DNA of 64,000 nt from Marivirga harenae (GTDB lineage: Bacteria > Bacteroidota > Bacteroidia > Cytophagales > Cyclobacteriaceae). The position numbers and the translations under genes are program-made. Below are positions 17,477 to 26,533 of this stretch, in pieces (within the stretch, counting starts at the first letter, position 1; each line of letters opens with the position of its first letter). The notes below the pieces were generated by a model, which had not been told where the DNA came from, made no database searches, and saw only the letters and a list, made by a program, of their open reading frames with translations. The stretch is taken from NCBI RefSeq assembly GCF_030534335.1, contig NZ_CP130565.1:1943501-2007500 (forward strand), written 5' to 3'.

Positions 17477-18616
17477 ATGCGATATATTTTAATAATTCTT
17501 TTTACTGTATTGCTGGGGGCTTGTGCATCCATAGATGATGATTTTCCTGTGCCCCCAGCAAGCACAGTTTCCAAATTTTCGGTAGAAGTTTTGGATGAAG
17601 ACGAGCGAGAGGTTCAATTTAACAATGAATCTATTATTCCTGAGAATGCAGGTTTAGCCTCTTACACTTGGTCTTTTGGAGATGGAACTACTTCTTCAGA
17701 AGCATCTCCTATCCATACTTATGAACAGTATGGCGAGTACCAGGTGAAGCTAGTAGTATTAACTACAAATAGTGGTGAAATCAAAGAATCATCCCAAGAA
17801 TTAGCATTACTTCAAGCAGTTGATATTGATTTTACTCTCTATTACATGGATACTGATATGTTACAGATTATCGGAGTAGGGGAGGAAAATGTTAATGCTG
17901 ATATAAATGGTTTTGGAAATGGACTTGCCATTGACAGAACAGGCGGTAAGCTTTACTATGCTGACGATGATAATTTATCTTTAAACATCATGAACTTAGA
18001 TGGTTCAAATCCTGAAGTATTGTACGAGGGTTTGACCGGAATAGGTAGCGTAGCGGTTGATTCCGAATCAGGAAAAGTATATTGGACTAACCGAACTGAT
18101 GGGGTAGTTCAAAGAGGTAATCTAGACGGGACAGGATCAGTAGAAACCATAATTGATGGATTATCACTACCAGAAGGTATTGCTGTCCATAATGGTAAAA
18201 TTTATGTATCTGATGTTGATGTACCACCTATAGGAGAGAATATTTATGTAGCCAATAGTAACGGTTCAGGCTTGGAAATCTTCGTGGCCGGAAGTTGGGG
18301 TTATGGTATGGCCATCGACCCTGAGAATGAAAGATTATATTTTGGTGATCAGGCTGTTTATGACGATCCTGAAGATAACAGATTAAAAAGCGTTGATCTG
18401 AATAACAATTCAGATATCGCTACTGTCGCCACAATTGAGCCTATCGGAGCAAATGGAAGTCGGACTTATGGTATAAGCATTAATACGGAAGAAAATAAAG
18501 TCTATTGGACAGATAGGTCCTCAGGTAGAATCAAATCTGCTAATTTAGATGGCTCCGGTGTTGAAACAGTTATAGTGGCAGAGGGATCTCCACGCGGAAT
18601 CGCATTAAGTTTTTAA
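17477..18616 (+). CDS. PKD-domain lipoprotein with YWTD-like beta-propeller (second of two)
   Basis: A 379-residue paralogue of the preceding protein. The lipobox is VLLGAC, followed by ASIDDDF with an acidic stretch that fits a surface export signal. Residues about 32-112 form a PKD domain (YTWSFGDGTTS, HTYEQYGEYQVKL), followed by propeller repeats (LYYADDDN, VYWTNRTDG, IYVSDVD, VYWTDRSSG). It is the last gene of the susC operon, followed by a strong terminator. The pair probably arose by tandem duplication and may bind substrate or calcium at the surface. Confidence 0.8.
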   Translation: MRYILIILFTVLLGACASIDDDFPVPPASTVSKFSVEVLDEDEREVQFNNESIIPENAGLASYTWSFGDGTTSSEASPIHTYEQYGEYQVKLVVLTTNSGEIKESSQELALLQAVDIDFTLYYMDTDMLQIIGVGEENVNADINGFGNGLAIDRTGGKLYYADDDNLSLNIMNLDGSNPEVLYEGLTGIGSVAVDSESGKVYWTNRTDGVVQRGNLDGTGSVETIIDGLSLPEGIAVHNGKIYVSDVDVPPIGENIYVANSNGSGLEIFVAGSWGYGMAIDPENERLYFGDQAVYDDPEDNRLKSVDLNNNSDIATVATIEPIGANGSRTYGISINTEENKVYWTDRSSGRIKSANLDGSGVETVIVAEGSPRGIALSF

Positions 18617-18633
18617 TTCTGTATTTAGGTTAA

Positions 18634-18667
18634 AAGTCGGAGGTTGTATGTGCCTTCGGCTTTTTTT
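18634..18667 (+). terminator. Terminator of the susCD operon
   Basis: A 10-bp stem with two G-U pairs (18634-18643 with 18653-18662), loop of 9 nt, and a T-run continuing to 18667. It separates the susC operon from the lipoprotein cyanophycinase gene. Confidence 0.85.
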
Positions 18668-18764
18668 ATTATTTATTGTATTTGTTAATTACAGAATTGT
18701 ATATTTATTTCTGTCACATAAATTAGAAAATTCTAAAGTTATATTTTAACATCTATTTACTTAA

Positions 18765-19604
18765 ATGAAAAGAATTTTAGTCTTTATTCTCATTACGACA
18801 TTTTTTTCTTGTCAAACCAAACAAGAAGAGAAATTACCTGTCCAAAATACTACGAAAGGAGGCTTATTTATTATTGGTGGAGGTTCTAGACCTGCCGCTA
18901 TGATTGATAAATTGATCGAATTTTCGAATCTAAAAGCAGGCTATGGTTATATTCTTCCTATGGCTTCAGCCGATGACTCAGCCTATTTTTACGCAAATAA
19001 ACAGTTTTCGGAAAAAGGCTTAACGGATTTAAAAGACTATACAAAAGGGGCAAATCAATTATTGGATTCCATTGAAAATGCCTCATTGATCTATATGGCT
19101 GGAGGGGATCAAAGGAGATTAATGGATGTCCTGACTGAAAAGGAACGGAATTCTATAAGAAAGGCCTATAAAAACGGAGCAATTATAGCCGGAACTAGTG
19201 CTGGTGCCGCAGTAATGAGTAAAAAAATGATTACTGGAGATGAAAGGAAGCATCCTGAATATCACGCTACTTTCCGAACCATAGAAAAAGGCAATATTAT
19301 TTTTGATGAAGGTCTAGGTTTGTTGCCAGCAAATATTGTAATTGATCAGCACTTCATTTACAGGAGTCGGTATAACAGACTGCTAACCGCTGTTTTGGAG
19401 TACCCTGACCATATCGGTCTTGGGATAGATGAGTCAACAGCCTTATTTATAAAAAATGATTCAGCTACGGTGATCGGTGAATGGCAAGTTGTTAGCTTTC
19501 AAAATAGAAATCAAGAGTCTGAAAGCAAAAACGGTTTGTTAGGAGCAAGAAATCTTGAATTAAACATTTATCTTCCCAATGATAAATTCAAACTTCCGCA
19601 ATGA
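18765..19604 (+). CDS. Cyanophycinase-family lipoprotein (peptidase S51)
   Basis: Predicted serine exopeptidase releasing beta-Asp-Arg dipeptides from cyanophycin. The 279-residue length matches bacterial CphB. All key features are present: AGGDQ (Q116), AGTSAGAAV with nucleophile S145, IDQHFIYRSRYNR with D194, Q195, H196 and R200/R202/R205, and GLGIDESTA with E223. Residues 1-15 form a lipoprotein signal with C16 in FFSCQ, so the enzyme is membrane-anchored in the periplasm or at the surface, unlike cytoplasmic cyanobacterial CphB. The stop overlaps the start of the permease gene by 4 bp, implying translational coupling. Substrate identity is inferred from conserved binding residues. Confidence 0.88.
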   Translation: MKRILVFILITTFFSCQTKQEEKLPVQNTTKGGLFIIGGGSRPAAMIDKLIEFSNLKAGYGYILPMASADDSAYFYANKQFSEKGLTDLKDYTKGANQLLDSIENASLIYMAGGDQRRLMDVLTEKERNSIRKAYKNGAIIAGTSAGAAVMSKKMITGDERKHPEYHATFRTIEKGNIIFDEGLGLLPANIVIDQHFIYRSRYNRLLTAVLEYPDHIGLGIDESTALFIKNDSATVIGEWQVVSFQNRNQESESKNGLLGARNLELNIYLPNDKFKLPQ

Positions 19605-20971
19605 TAAAAAAGCTTCCGGATACACTAGTCATCATATTTTTCATTTTAATAGTTTTCACTTTACTAACTTGGATAATTCCTGCCGGCAATTATGAGAGAA
19701 TTTTTGTGAACGACAGGGAAGTAATCGATCCGGATACTTTTTCATATTCCGAACAAAACCCACAAGGTTTATTTGATTTATTAAAAGCGCCAATAGAAGG
19801 ATTCCAATCATCTGCTCAAATTATTGCTTTCATTCTATTAGTCGGGGGAGCTTTTGCTATTATCAATAAAACAGGAGCGATTGATTCTTCACTTCAATAT
19901 GTAGTGCAATACAGCCTAAGCTATCCGAAAAGTAAAAAATGGATAATACCCATTATTATTACGCTATTTTCTTTATCAGGAGCCACCTTTGGAATGAGTG
20001 AGGAGGTTTTGGTCTTTGTCATGATCACTATACCTTTAGCTAGAGCATTGAATTATGATGTCTTAGTGGGTGTAGCGATTCCATTTTTAGGTGCAGGTGC
20101 CGGTTTTGCAGGTGCATTTGCCAATCCATTTACAATTGGAGTGGCTCAAGGAATAGCTGAACTAGCGCCATTTAGTGGGATGGAATACAGATTGTTGGTT
20201 TGGCTTATTTTTACCTTTGCAGTGAATATTTTCATTCTGAGGTATTGCTATTTATTAGACACAGGAAAGCGAAAGCATTATTTGACAGATATAAAATTCA
20301 CAACACCATCGGAAAAGACAGACTTTAACGGAAGACAAAAACTGATCCTTATTGCATTTGCGCTCGCACTGCTGTTGTTGATTTATGGCGTCAATAGCTG
20401 GGGCTGGTACATCAATGAGATAGCTGCACTTTTTGTTGGGCTAGGAATTATTGCCGCAATAATTGGTAAGTTGGGTATGCAAAAAACGATTGATGCTATT
20501 ATGGAAGGAGCTCGAGACCTGATGCCAGCCGCTTTGGTTGTAGCGCTATCAAAAGGGATTTTAATCTTGGCAACTGATGGTGATATTATTGATACCATAT
20601 TGCATAGTTTAGCTTCCTTGTCGGAAGGAATTCCAGATTATGCTTCTATTCAAGTCATGTTTTTTGTTCAAAGCGCATTGAACTTCTTTCTACCTTCTGG
20701 TAGCGGACAAGCAGCACTCACAATGCCCATTATGGCGCCATTGAGTGATATTTTAGGAATTGGCAGGCAAACAGCAGTTTTGGCTTTTCAGTTTGGGGAC
20801 GGTATTTCAAACTTGATAATTCCTACTTCAGGAGTTACTATGGGGGTATTGTCTATCGCGAAGATTCCATACGAAAAATGGCTGAAGTGGGCACTTCCAA
20901 TTATTATTGTTTTTTCAGTTTTAGCTATGCTATTACTTTTACCTCCTGTTTTATTTTTTAGTTGGGCATGA
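19601..20971 (+). CDS. YfcC-family inner-membrane permease
   Basis: A polytopic protein of 456 residues with about 11-12 hydrophobic segments, belonging to the YfcC / C4-dicarboxylate anaerobic carrier (DcuC-like) family related to AbgT. Family features include WIIPAGNYER near residue 25, the loop LSGATFGMSEEVL, FANPFTIGVAQ and the C-terminal FLPSGSGQAALTMPIMAPL. Relatives move dicarboxylates, amino acids or small peptides. The ATGA overlap with the upstream cyanophycinase gene strongly suggests that the permease imports its product, either beta-Asp-Arg dipeptide or free arginine/aspartate. This is inference from context. Confidence 0.85.
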   Translation: MIKKLPDTLVIIFFILIVFTLLTWIIPAGNYERIFVNDREVIDPDTFSYSEQNPQGLFDLLKAPIEGFQSSAQIIAFILLVGGAFAIINKTGAIDSSLQYVVQYSLSYPKSKKWIIPIIITLFSLSGATFGMSEEVLVFVMITIPLARALNYDVLVGVAIPFLGAGAGFAGAFANPFTIGVAQGIAELAPFSGMEYRLLVWLIFTFAVNIFILRYCYLLDTGKRKHYLTDIKFTTPSEKTDFNGRQKLILIAFALALLLLIYGVNSWGWYINEIAALFVGLGIIAAIIGKLGMQKTIDAIMEGARDLMPAALVVALSKGILILATDGDIIDTILHSLASLSEGIPDYASIQVMFFVQSALNFFLPSGSGQAALTMPIMAPLSDILGIGRQTAVLAFQFGDGISNLIIPTSGVTMGVLSIAKIPYEKWLKWALPIIIVFSVLAMLLLLPPVLFFSWA

Positions 20972-21002
20972 TTTGTATATTGTGGAATATAATAATTGAA
21001 AA

Positions 21003-21458
21003 ATGCCACTTAATAAATTTAATCCTAAGTATCAAGGAGTTCAAACCAAAAGCACCAGCAAGCAGGAACAGAAATTCCATCAATTAATGGATGCTCTGGA
21101 GGAGCAAGAAATTCCCAAATCAGTAGTAAACTTAATTAACGAAGAAGTCGATAAGGTAAATCAAGCAGATTCGAAAAAATTATTAACGGCTCAGTTGGCA
21201 AAATCATTTCGAACGATATTAAAGATTGCAGAGAAAGAAATGAATTTAGTTGCTAAAAATCATTACAAAAATATGTGGTTGGCAATAGGGATGAGCGCAT
21301 TTGGAATCCCTTTAGGTATAGCGTTTGGAGCTTCATTAAATAACTACGGTCTCATGGCGGTAGGTATACCTATTGGTTTTGCAATTGGAATTGCAATTGG
21401 TTCTAAAAAAGATAAAGAGGCTGAAGAACAGGGCAAGCAACTTGATATTGAGATATAG
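21003..21458 (+). CDS. Hypothetical protein with C-terminal glycine-rich membrane segments
   Basis: A 151-residue protein. The first 95 residues are hydrophilic and helical (DALEEQEIPKSVVNLINEEV), followed by two hydrophobic segments rich in glycine and alanine (about 98-115 and 120-138, IGFAIGIAIGS) that look like glycine-zipper membrane helices, and an acidic tail. It lies 31 bp after the permease gene and could be co-transcribed, but shows no link to transport. I do not recognise a named family. Confidence 0.7.
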   Translation: MPLNKFNPKYQGVQTKSTSKQEQKFHQLMDALEEQEIPKSVVNLINEEVDKVNQADSKKLLTAQLAKSFRTILKIAEKEMNLVAKNHYKNMWLAIGMSAFGIPLGIAFGASLNNYGLMAVGIPIGFAIGIAIGSKKDKEAEEQGKQLDIEI

Positions 21459-21509
21459 AATTTTCATCTCAATTTCTAAATTATTCCAACAACTTCCCAT
21501 CTTTGTGAT

Positions 21510-22322
21510 ATGAATAAAGATAATTCAGCACCTATAGGTATTTTCGATTCTGGTATTGGCGGACTAACTGTGGCGCATAAAGTCAAAGAACTTATGCCTA
21601 ATGAAAGTATGGTCTACTTTGGCGATATTGCGCATTTACCTTATGGTGATAAATCAGCGGCAGCTATTCAGGCCTACAGCATTAAAGTAACGGATGTATT
21701 GTTACAGCAAGGATGTAAGTTAATATTGATAGCTTGTAATTCAGCTTCCTCAGCAGCCTTCGAATTGGTTAAGGAGTATGTAGGTTCCAAAGCTAAAGTT
21801 TTCAATGTAATTGATCCTGTGGTTGAGCATGTTGGACAAAACTACAGCAAGCAAAAAGTCGGACTGATCGGTACGAAACAAACAGTAAATTCAAACGCTT
21901 ATGAGTTGAAGTTAAAGCAACTTAACCCCGATGTTGAATTAAAGAGTTTGGCCACTCCACTTTTAGTACCTATGATAGAAGAAGGGTTTTTTGAAAATAG
22001 AATTAGTCATGATATAATTGAAGCATATCTTCATCACGATGAATTAAAGCATATCGAAGCTTTAATATTGGGATGTACGCATTATCCTCTAATCAAAAAT
22101 GAAATTGATAAATTTTACAACGGAGGAGTTGATATTTTGGATTCAGCCAGCATCGTTGCCAAGCGATTGGAATACTTTTTAAAAGAGAATGCTTTGCTCT
22201 CAACTAAAAAAGATAGGAAAGATAGATTTTTGGTTTCTGATATTACGGCATCTTTTGAGGCGTCTGCTAAAATATTCTTCCATGACGAAGTGCATTTAGA
22301 GAAGTATCCTATTTGGGATTAA
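21510..22322 (+). CDS. murI: Glutamate racemase
   Basis: Makes D-glutamate for peptidoglycan. The 270-residue protein has the family start IGIFDSGIGGLTV, FGDIAHLPYG, and the two catalytic cysteines in IACNSASS (near residue 75) and LGCTHYPL (near residue 187). Length is typical. It converges with, and overlaps by 14 bp, the minus-strand histidine kinase gene. Confidence 0.95.
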   Translation: MNKDNSAPIGIFDSGIGGLTVAHKVKELMPNESMVYFGDIAHLPYGDKSAAAIQAYSIKVTDVLLQQGCKLILIACNSASSAAFELVKEYVGSKAKVFNVIDPVVEHVGQNYSKQKVGLIGTKQTVNSNAYELKLKQLNPDVELKSLATPLLVPMIEEGFFENRISHDIIEAYLHHDELKHIEALILGCTHYPLIKNEIDKFYNGGVDILDSASIVAKRLEYFLKENALLSTKKDRKDRFLVSDITASFEASAKIFFHDEVHLEKYPIWD

Positions 22323-24285
22323 TCGGAATTTTAAGTGTGAACTGTGATCCCTCATTTACTGTAGAAGTAACGGAGATTTCTCCAGCTAAAAAGGAAATAG
22401 CCCGATGTGCTAAAAACAATCCTAAGCCGGATCCTTGTGTTTTATTACTTATTTTAAAGTACGGCTTAAAAAGATCTTCAAAGTATTTTTCTGGAATGCC
22501 GTCACCATTATCTTTCACATGTATGTAAAAATAGTAGTTACCTGAATCAGTGAATATTTCTATTTCATTTTTCGTTCCGTTTTGATAGAGCAAAGCATTC
22601 TCTATAATATTGTCAAGAGCTATTCTTAGAAGGGACTTATTGGCTTGTACATCTGCTGCATTTTCCCTTATATCTAGTTTTATACTTGCGTTATGCTCCT
22701 CAATTTCCAGTGACATATCCTTAATACATTCATTCACAAGTTCTGTAATTTTAACATTTTCGATCTTGTGAGAATTATTAAGTGCATAAGCCATTTGTAA
22801 TTTGAAAAGCATTTTATCCATACTCATAGCTGTGGTATGCACTTTGCTAAAAAGGGCTTTCATTTCATGAGGATCTTCATTGATCTGAGCAATGTTATTC
22901 AATCCCAATAGTGTCCTGATGGGTCTTCTAATGTCATGGGAAGCTCTATATAAGTAGGTGTCTAATTCCTTATTGATTTCCAATAATCGTGTTGTTCTTT
23001 CAGATACTTTTGCTTCCAACATCTCATTGAGTTTATCAATTTTCTGATTTTTGTTTCTAAGGGTAAAAGCGTACCAAAGAACTACCAAAAGTGTGACAGC
23101 AATGATAATCAAAAGAGCTGTCCTTAATTTTAAATGGGAGGATTGAAGTTTATTAGTGTTTTGAAGTAGTTCTAATTTACTAATTTCTTGTTCCATCAGG
23201 TGTCTTTCATGCAAACTTGCCACGTCATTGCTCATATTAATGGAATCTCTTATATTATCCTGTAAAATGTAGTCTTTCAAGTACTGATTTGCCATAGCAG
23301 TATCGCCTTTAATTTCTGCTACTGTGGCTCCGACTTTTAAGTATTCTGCCTTAGATTTTGGGTTTGTAATGGGATAGTTATTTGCAATATCCTGCATTGT
23401 TTCAAATTTACTTACAACAGAGTCGGCATTATCCATTTCAAGATAAATCCAACATAAGTAAATTAAAGCATTCATTCCACTATTGTACACGCCTGCATTT
23501 ATGCTGGTTTCAAAATCTTTTTCCAAGAGAGGAATTGCTAAATTGTAGTCTCCTTTTTCATAATAAATAGTAGCTTTATTTCCATTATTAAGTGCTAACC
23601 GAACGGAGTCATTTAAAACGGAAGATAACTTAACTGCCTTATCGATATTAATTAAGGCATCGTCAAAACGATGAGTTCTTCGATAAGCAATTCCTTTTAT
23701 TTCATATAATCCCAGCAACGAAAAGGAATCTGAACGACTAAATTTTTTCACCTTTTTTAAAGTTTCCAATCCTTTGTCTGCATATTCAATACCAATATCG
23801 TTATTCCAGCCATTCATATTTATTCTCCCGATTCTATTGTAAACGGCTGCCAGGGTGGCGTGGACTTTTAATTTTTCAAGTATTGAAGAAGTTTTTAAAT
23901 AACATTCTAAAGATTCTACCAATCTATTCTCTCGGTAGTAGAATTGGCCTAATTTATAATATAGAAAAGCTTGAAATTCATTAGAAGATTTAGTGGCTGG
24001 AATTAGTTTCGAAATCTGTTTAATTCCTAATTGGTATTCGTTGTTTCTTTCGGCCAAAGCCAGAAGTTTCAAATGCTTTTTAAATTCTGAGAAGTCGGAT
24101 ATCTGCTTTGATGGTATTTCATTAATCTCTTGAGCTAACTTTTTATTATCAACCTCAACTGAATGATCTGAGTTGATTTCATGTTTATAATAACTATCCA
24201 ATGAATCAAAAGATAAATTCTGTGAAACACCTACAGTTATGAAGGAAAAAATCAATAAAAATTGTACTAAAAAAGTCCTTATCAC
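22309..24285 (-). CDS. TPR-containing sensor histidine kinase
   Basis: A 658-residue kinase with a cleavable signal peptide (1-21, GVSQ), an extracytoplasmic region of TPR-like helical repeats (about 80-345), one transmembrane segment (about 388-408), a coiled linker, and a histidine kinase core. The phospho-acceptor is H450 in RASHDIRRP. The ATPase domain shows the N-box LDNIIENALLYQ, KDNGDGIP and the G2 box GSGLGLFLAHRA. No response regulator is adjacent, so the partner is unknown. This layout is common for Bacteroidota sensors whose TPR region detects an envelope signal. Confidence 0.9.
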   Translation of the reverse strand: MIRTFLVQFLLIFSFITVGVSQNLSFDSLDSYYKHEINSDHSVEVDNKKLAQEINEIPSKQISDFSEFKKHLKLLALAERNNEYQLGIKQISKLIPATKSSNEFQAFLYYKLGQFYYRENRLVESLECYLKTSSILEKLKVHATLAAVYNRIGRINMNGWNNDIGIEYADKGLETLKKVKKFSRSDSFSLLGLYEIKGIAYRRTHRFDDALINIDKAVKLSSVLNDSVRLALNNGNKATIYYEKGDYNLAIPLLEKDFETSINAGVYNSGMNALIYLCWIYLEMDNADSVVSKFETMQDIANNYPITNPKSKAEYLKVGATVAEIKGDTAMANQYLKDYILQDNIRDSINMSNDVASLHERHLMEQEISKLELLQNTNKLQSSHLKLRTALLIIIAVTLLVVLWYAFTLRNKNQKIDKLNEMLEAKVSERTTRLLEINKELDTYLYRASHDIRRPIRTLLGLNNIAQINEDPHEMKALFSKVHTTAMSMDKMLFKLQMAYALNNSHKIENVKITELVNECIKDMSLEIEEHNASIKLDIRENAADVQANKSLLRIALDNIIENALLYQNGTKNEIEIFTDSGNYYFYIHVKDNGDGIPEKYFEDLFKPYFKISNKTQGSGLGLFLAHRAISFLAGEISVTSTVNEGSQFTLKIPINPK

Positions 24286-24465
24286 TTCTATACTTAGTTT
24301 GAGTCTTGGCTTGAGGCAGTGAGCATCAATAATATAAATTCAAAAATAGGATTATTTTTAAACTTAACCTGTACCAATTAGTAAATTTCATCCCAATTAA
24401 ACCATAGTTCTATCGAATATCTTACTTGGATTATTTTTAGATATGGTCTTAATCAAAGAAAAAGA

Positions 24466-24496
24466 TTGAACATCAATTATAATAAACTTAACTTTG
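24466..24496 (+). promoter_or_regulatory. Promoter of the PurF-type gene
   Basis: TTG (24466-24468), 20 bp, TAACTTTG (24489-24496): a full match to the Bacteroidota consensus, predicting transcription from about 24500 and a 15-nt leader. Confidence 0.7.
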
Positions 24497-24514
24497 CACT
24501 TTAAGTAAAAAATC

Positions 24515-26389
24515 ATGAGCGATATCATCAAACACGAATGCGGGATAGCCTTTATCCGCTTAAGAAAACCTCTCCAATATTTCATCGATAAATATGGTCC
24601 GCTTTACGCCATGAACAAGCTTTATTTGCTGATGGAGAAGCAGCACAACCGTGGGCAAGATGGTGCTGGAGTAGGAAATGTAAAGCTTAATGTGGAGCCA
24701 GGTCATCGATATATCAGTCGTTATCGCTCTGTTGATAATCAACCAATCACCCATATTTTTAAGAAAATCTCGAAGAAATATAAAAAAGCTAAGAAGGAAG
24801 GTGGAAAGTGGTTTAACCAAGAAAAGTGGTTAAAAGAGAATTGTGCCTTTACTGGAGAGGTGTGGTTAGGTCATTTGAGATATGGAACACACGGGCAAAA
24901 TTCCATTGAAAACTGCCACCCAATGTTACGTCAAAACAACTGGAAAAACAGAAGCTTGATGGTGGCTGGCAATTTTAATATGACAAATGTTGAAGAGCTT
25001 TTTGATATTTTAACTGAACTAGGACAGCACCCCAAAGAAAAGGTAGATACCGTTACGGTGATGGAGAAAATCGGCCATTTCTTAGACGAAGAAAACCAAA
25101 GGATATTTGAGGAGCACAAGGATGAGTATACCAATGCGGAAATCACTCAAATAATTGAAGAGAAATTAGATTTGTTGCAAGTTTTACAAAGGGCTTGTAG
25201 AGATTTTGATGGCGGGTATGCAATGGCAGGTATAACAGGTGCTGGCCACGCATTTGTAGCTCGTGACCCTTCTGGCATAAGACCAGCACATTTCTATGCT
25301 GATGATGAGGTAATTGTAGTAGCATCCGAAAAAACAGCAATTAAGACTGCATTTAATGTAAATTACAAGGATATTCAGGAGATTAAACCAGCTCATGCTC
25401 TAGTGATGAATACCAATGGAGATTACAAAATGGAGCAGTTTATAGAGCCGTTGGAAAGGAAATCGTGCAGTTTTGAGAGGATTTATTTTTCCAGAGGATC
25501 CGATCCTGAGATTTATGCAGAAAGAAAAATGCTAGGGAAGCTTTTGGTTCCAACGATCCTTAAGGCTATCGATTACGATTTAGAAAATACGGTTTTCTCC
25601 TACATCCCCAATACTGCAGAAACTTCCTTTTTAGGAATGATGGAAGGAATGGAGGAGCATTTGGCTAAAAGACAGCTTAAAGAACTGCGAAGTGCCAGAG
25701 AAGATGACCATGCTCTTGAAAAACTACTATCATTTCGGCCAAGAGTAGAAAAATTGGTTATCAAGGATGCCAAATTAAGGACTTTTATTACCGATGATGC
25801 GCATAGAGATGATTTGGTGGCACACGTATATGACACTACGTATGAAGTAATCAAAAAGAAAGTGGATACGGTGGTTGTGATTGATGATTCCATTGTTCGT
25901 GGTACTACCTTGGAAAAAAGCATTTTACGAATGCTAGATAGATTAGAACCAAAGAAGATCATCATAGTCTCATCAGCGCCTCAAATCCGTTTCCCTGATT
26001 GCTATGGGATTGACATGAGTAAAATGAAAGATTTTATTGCTTTCCGTGCTGTGTTAGCTCTGTTAAAAGAGACGAAGCAGGAAAATATATTAGAAGAGGC
26101 TTATCAAAAATGTTTACATAGTGACAATACAGAGAATCACGTAAAAGATGTATTTGCACCTTTCACTTATGAACAAATCTCAAGGAAGATAGCTGAACTA
26201 GTAAAAATCGATACGATTGAAGCAGAGGTGGAAGTGATTTACCAAACAGTAGAAGATCTACACAAAGCAAGTCCGGAGCATTTAGGCGATTGGTACTTTA
26301 CAGGTGACTTCCCAACTCAAGGAGGCAATAGAGTGGTGAATAAGGCCTTTGTTAACTTTATGGAAGGAAAAGAAGTGAGGGCTTATTAG
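24515..26389 (+). CDS. purF: Amidophosphoribosyltransferase-family enzyme (long Bacteroidota form)
   Basis: Transfers the glutamine amide to PRPP in the first step of purine synthesis. The N-terminal Ntn glutaminase domain has its catalytic cysteine at residue 9 (KHECGIAF) instead of residue 2, so an eight-residue propeptide must be removed, as for B. subtilis PurF, which is also cut before a CG. Further motifs are NRGQDGAGV and GHLRYGTHG. The phosphoribosyltransferase domain has the PRPP loop VVVIDDSIVRGTT near residue 450. At 624 residues it is about 120 longer than classic PurF, with charged insertions. Whether it is the sole PurF of the organism cannot be told here. Confidence 0.82.
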   Translation: MSDIIKHECGIAFIRLRKPLQYFIDKYGPLYAMNKLYLLMEKQHNRGQDGAGVGNVKLNVEPGHRYISRYRSVDNQPITHIFKKISKKYKKAKKEGGKWFNQEKWLKENCAFTGEVWLGHLRYGTHGQNSIENCHPMLRQNNWKNRSLMVAGNFNMTNVEELFDILTELGQHPKEKVDTVTVMEKIGHFLDEENQRIFEEHKDEYTNAEITQIIEEKLDLLQVLQRACRDFDGGYAMAGITGAGHAFVARDPSGIRPAHFYADDEVIVVASEKTAIKTAFNVNYKDIQEIKPAHALVMNTNGDYKMEQFIEPLERKSCSFERIYFSRGSDPEIYAERKMLGKLLVPTILKAIDYDLENTVFSYIPNTAETSFLGMMEGMEEHLAKRQLKELRSAREDDHALEKLLSFRPRVEKLVIKDAKLRTFITDDAHRDDLVAHVYDTTYEVIKKKVDTVVVIDDSIVRGTTLEKSILRMLDRLEPKKIIIVSSAPQIRFPDCYGIDMSKMKDFIAFRAVLALLKETKQENILEEAYQKCLHSDNTENHVKDVFAPFTYEQISRKIAELVKIDTIEAEVEVIYQTVEDLHKASPEHLGDWYFTGDFPTQGGNRVVNKAFVNFMEGKEVRAY

Positions 26390-26533
26390 AATTTTCTAGT
26401 TGGCAAGGTTACAGGTTGTCAAGTTGGCTAACTGACCACTTTTAAACTTTAAACTCACGAACCTGCTAACATAGTTTTTCCATTCTCGAAATACTTTCCT
26501 ATTTTTAATCACCGCAAATTGACTAAGGAAGGC

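Noticed and set aside
16750-18600. Repetitive DNA or CRISPR-like array
   Set aside because: The periodicity comes from YWTD/propeller repeats in the proteins; the DNA units differ and have no constant repeat-spacer pattern.
11912-18616. Ordinary polysaccharide utilization locus
   Set aside because: SusC and SusD are present, but there is no glycoside hydrolase, lyase, sulfatase or carbohydrate esterase in or beside the operon, and both flanks encode peptidase S51 proteins sharing a cis-element or position with it.
18691-18714. Possible fourth copy of the shared cis-element before the lipoprotein cyanophycinase
   Set aside because: ACAG and CTGT are present, but the spacer is 16 bp instead of 11 and the conserved GCC and TTTGA parts are missing. 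It is within what chance gives in AT-rich DNA.
26390-26518. Repeat of GTTGGC/AAGGTT-like words between the PurF-type gene and the sugar porter
   Set aside because: Short imperfect words (AGTTGGC twice) without a clear hairpin, gene or conserved core; not enough for a named element.
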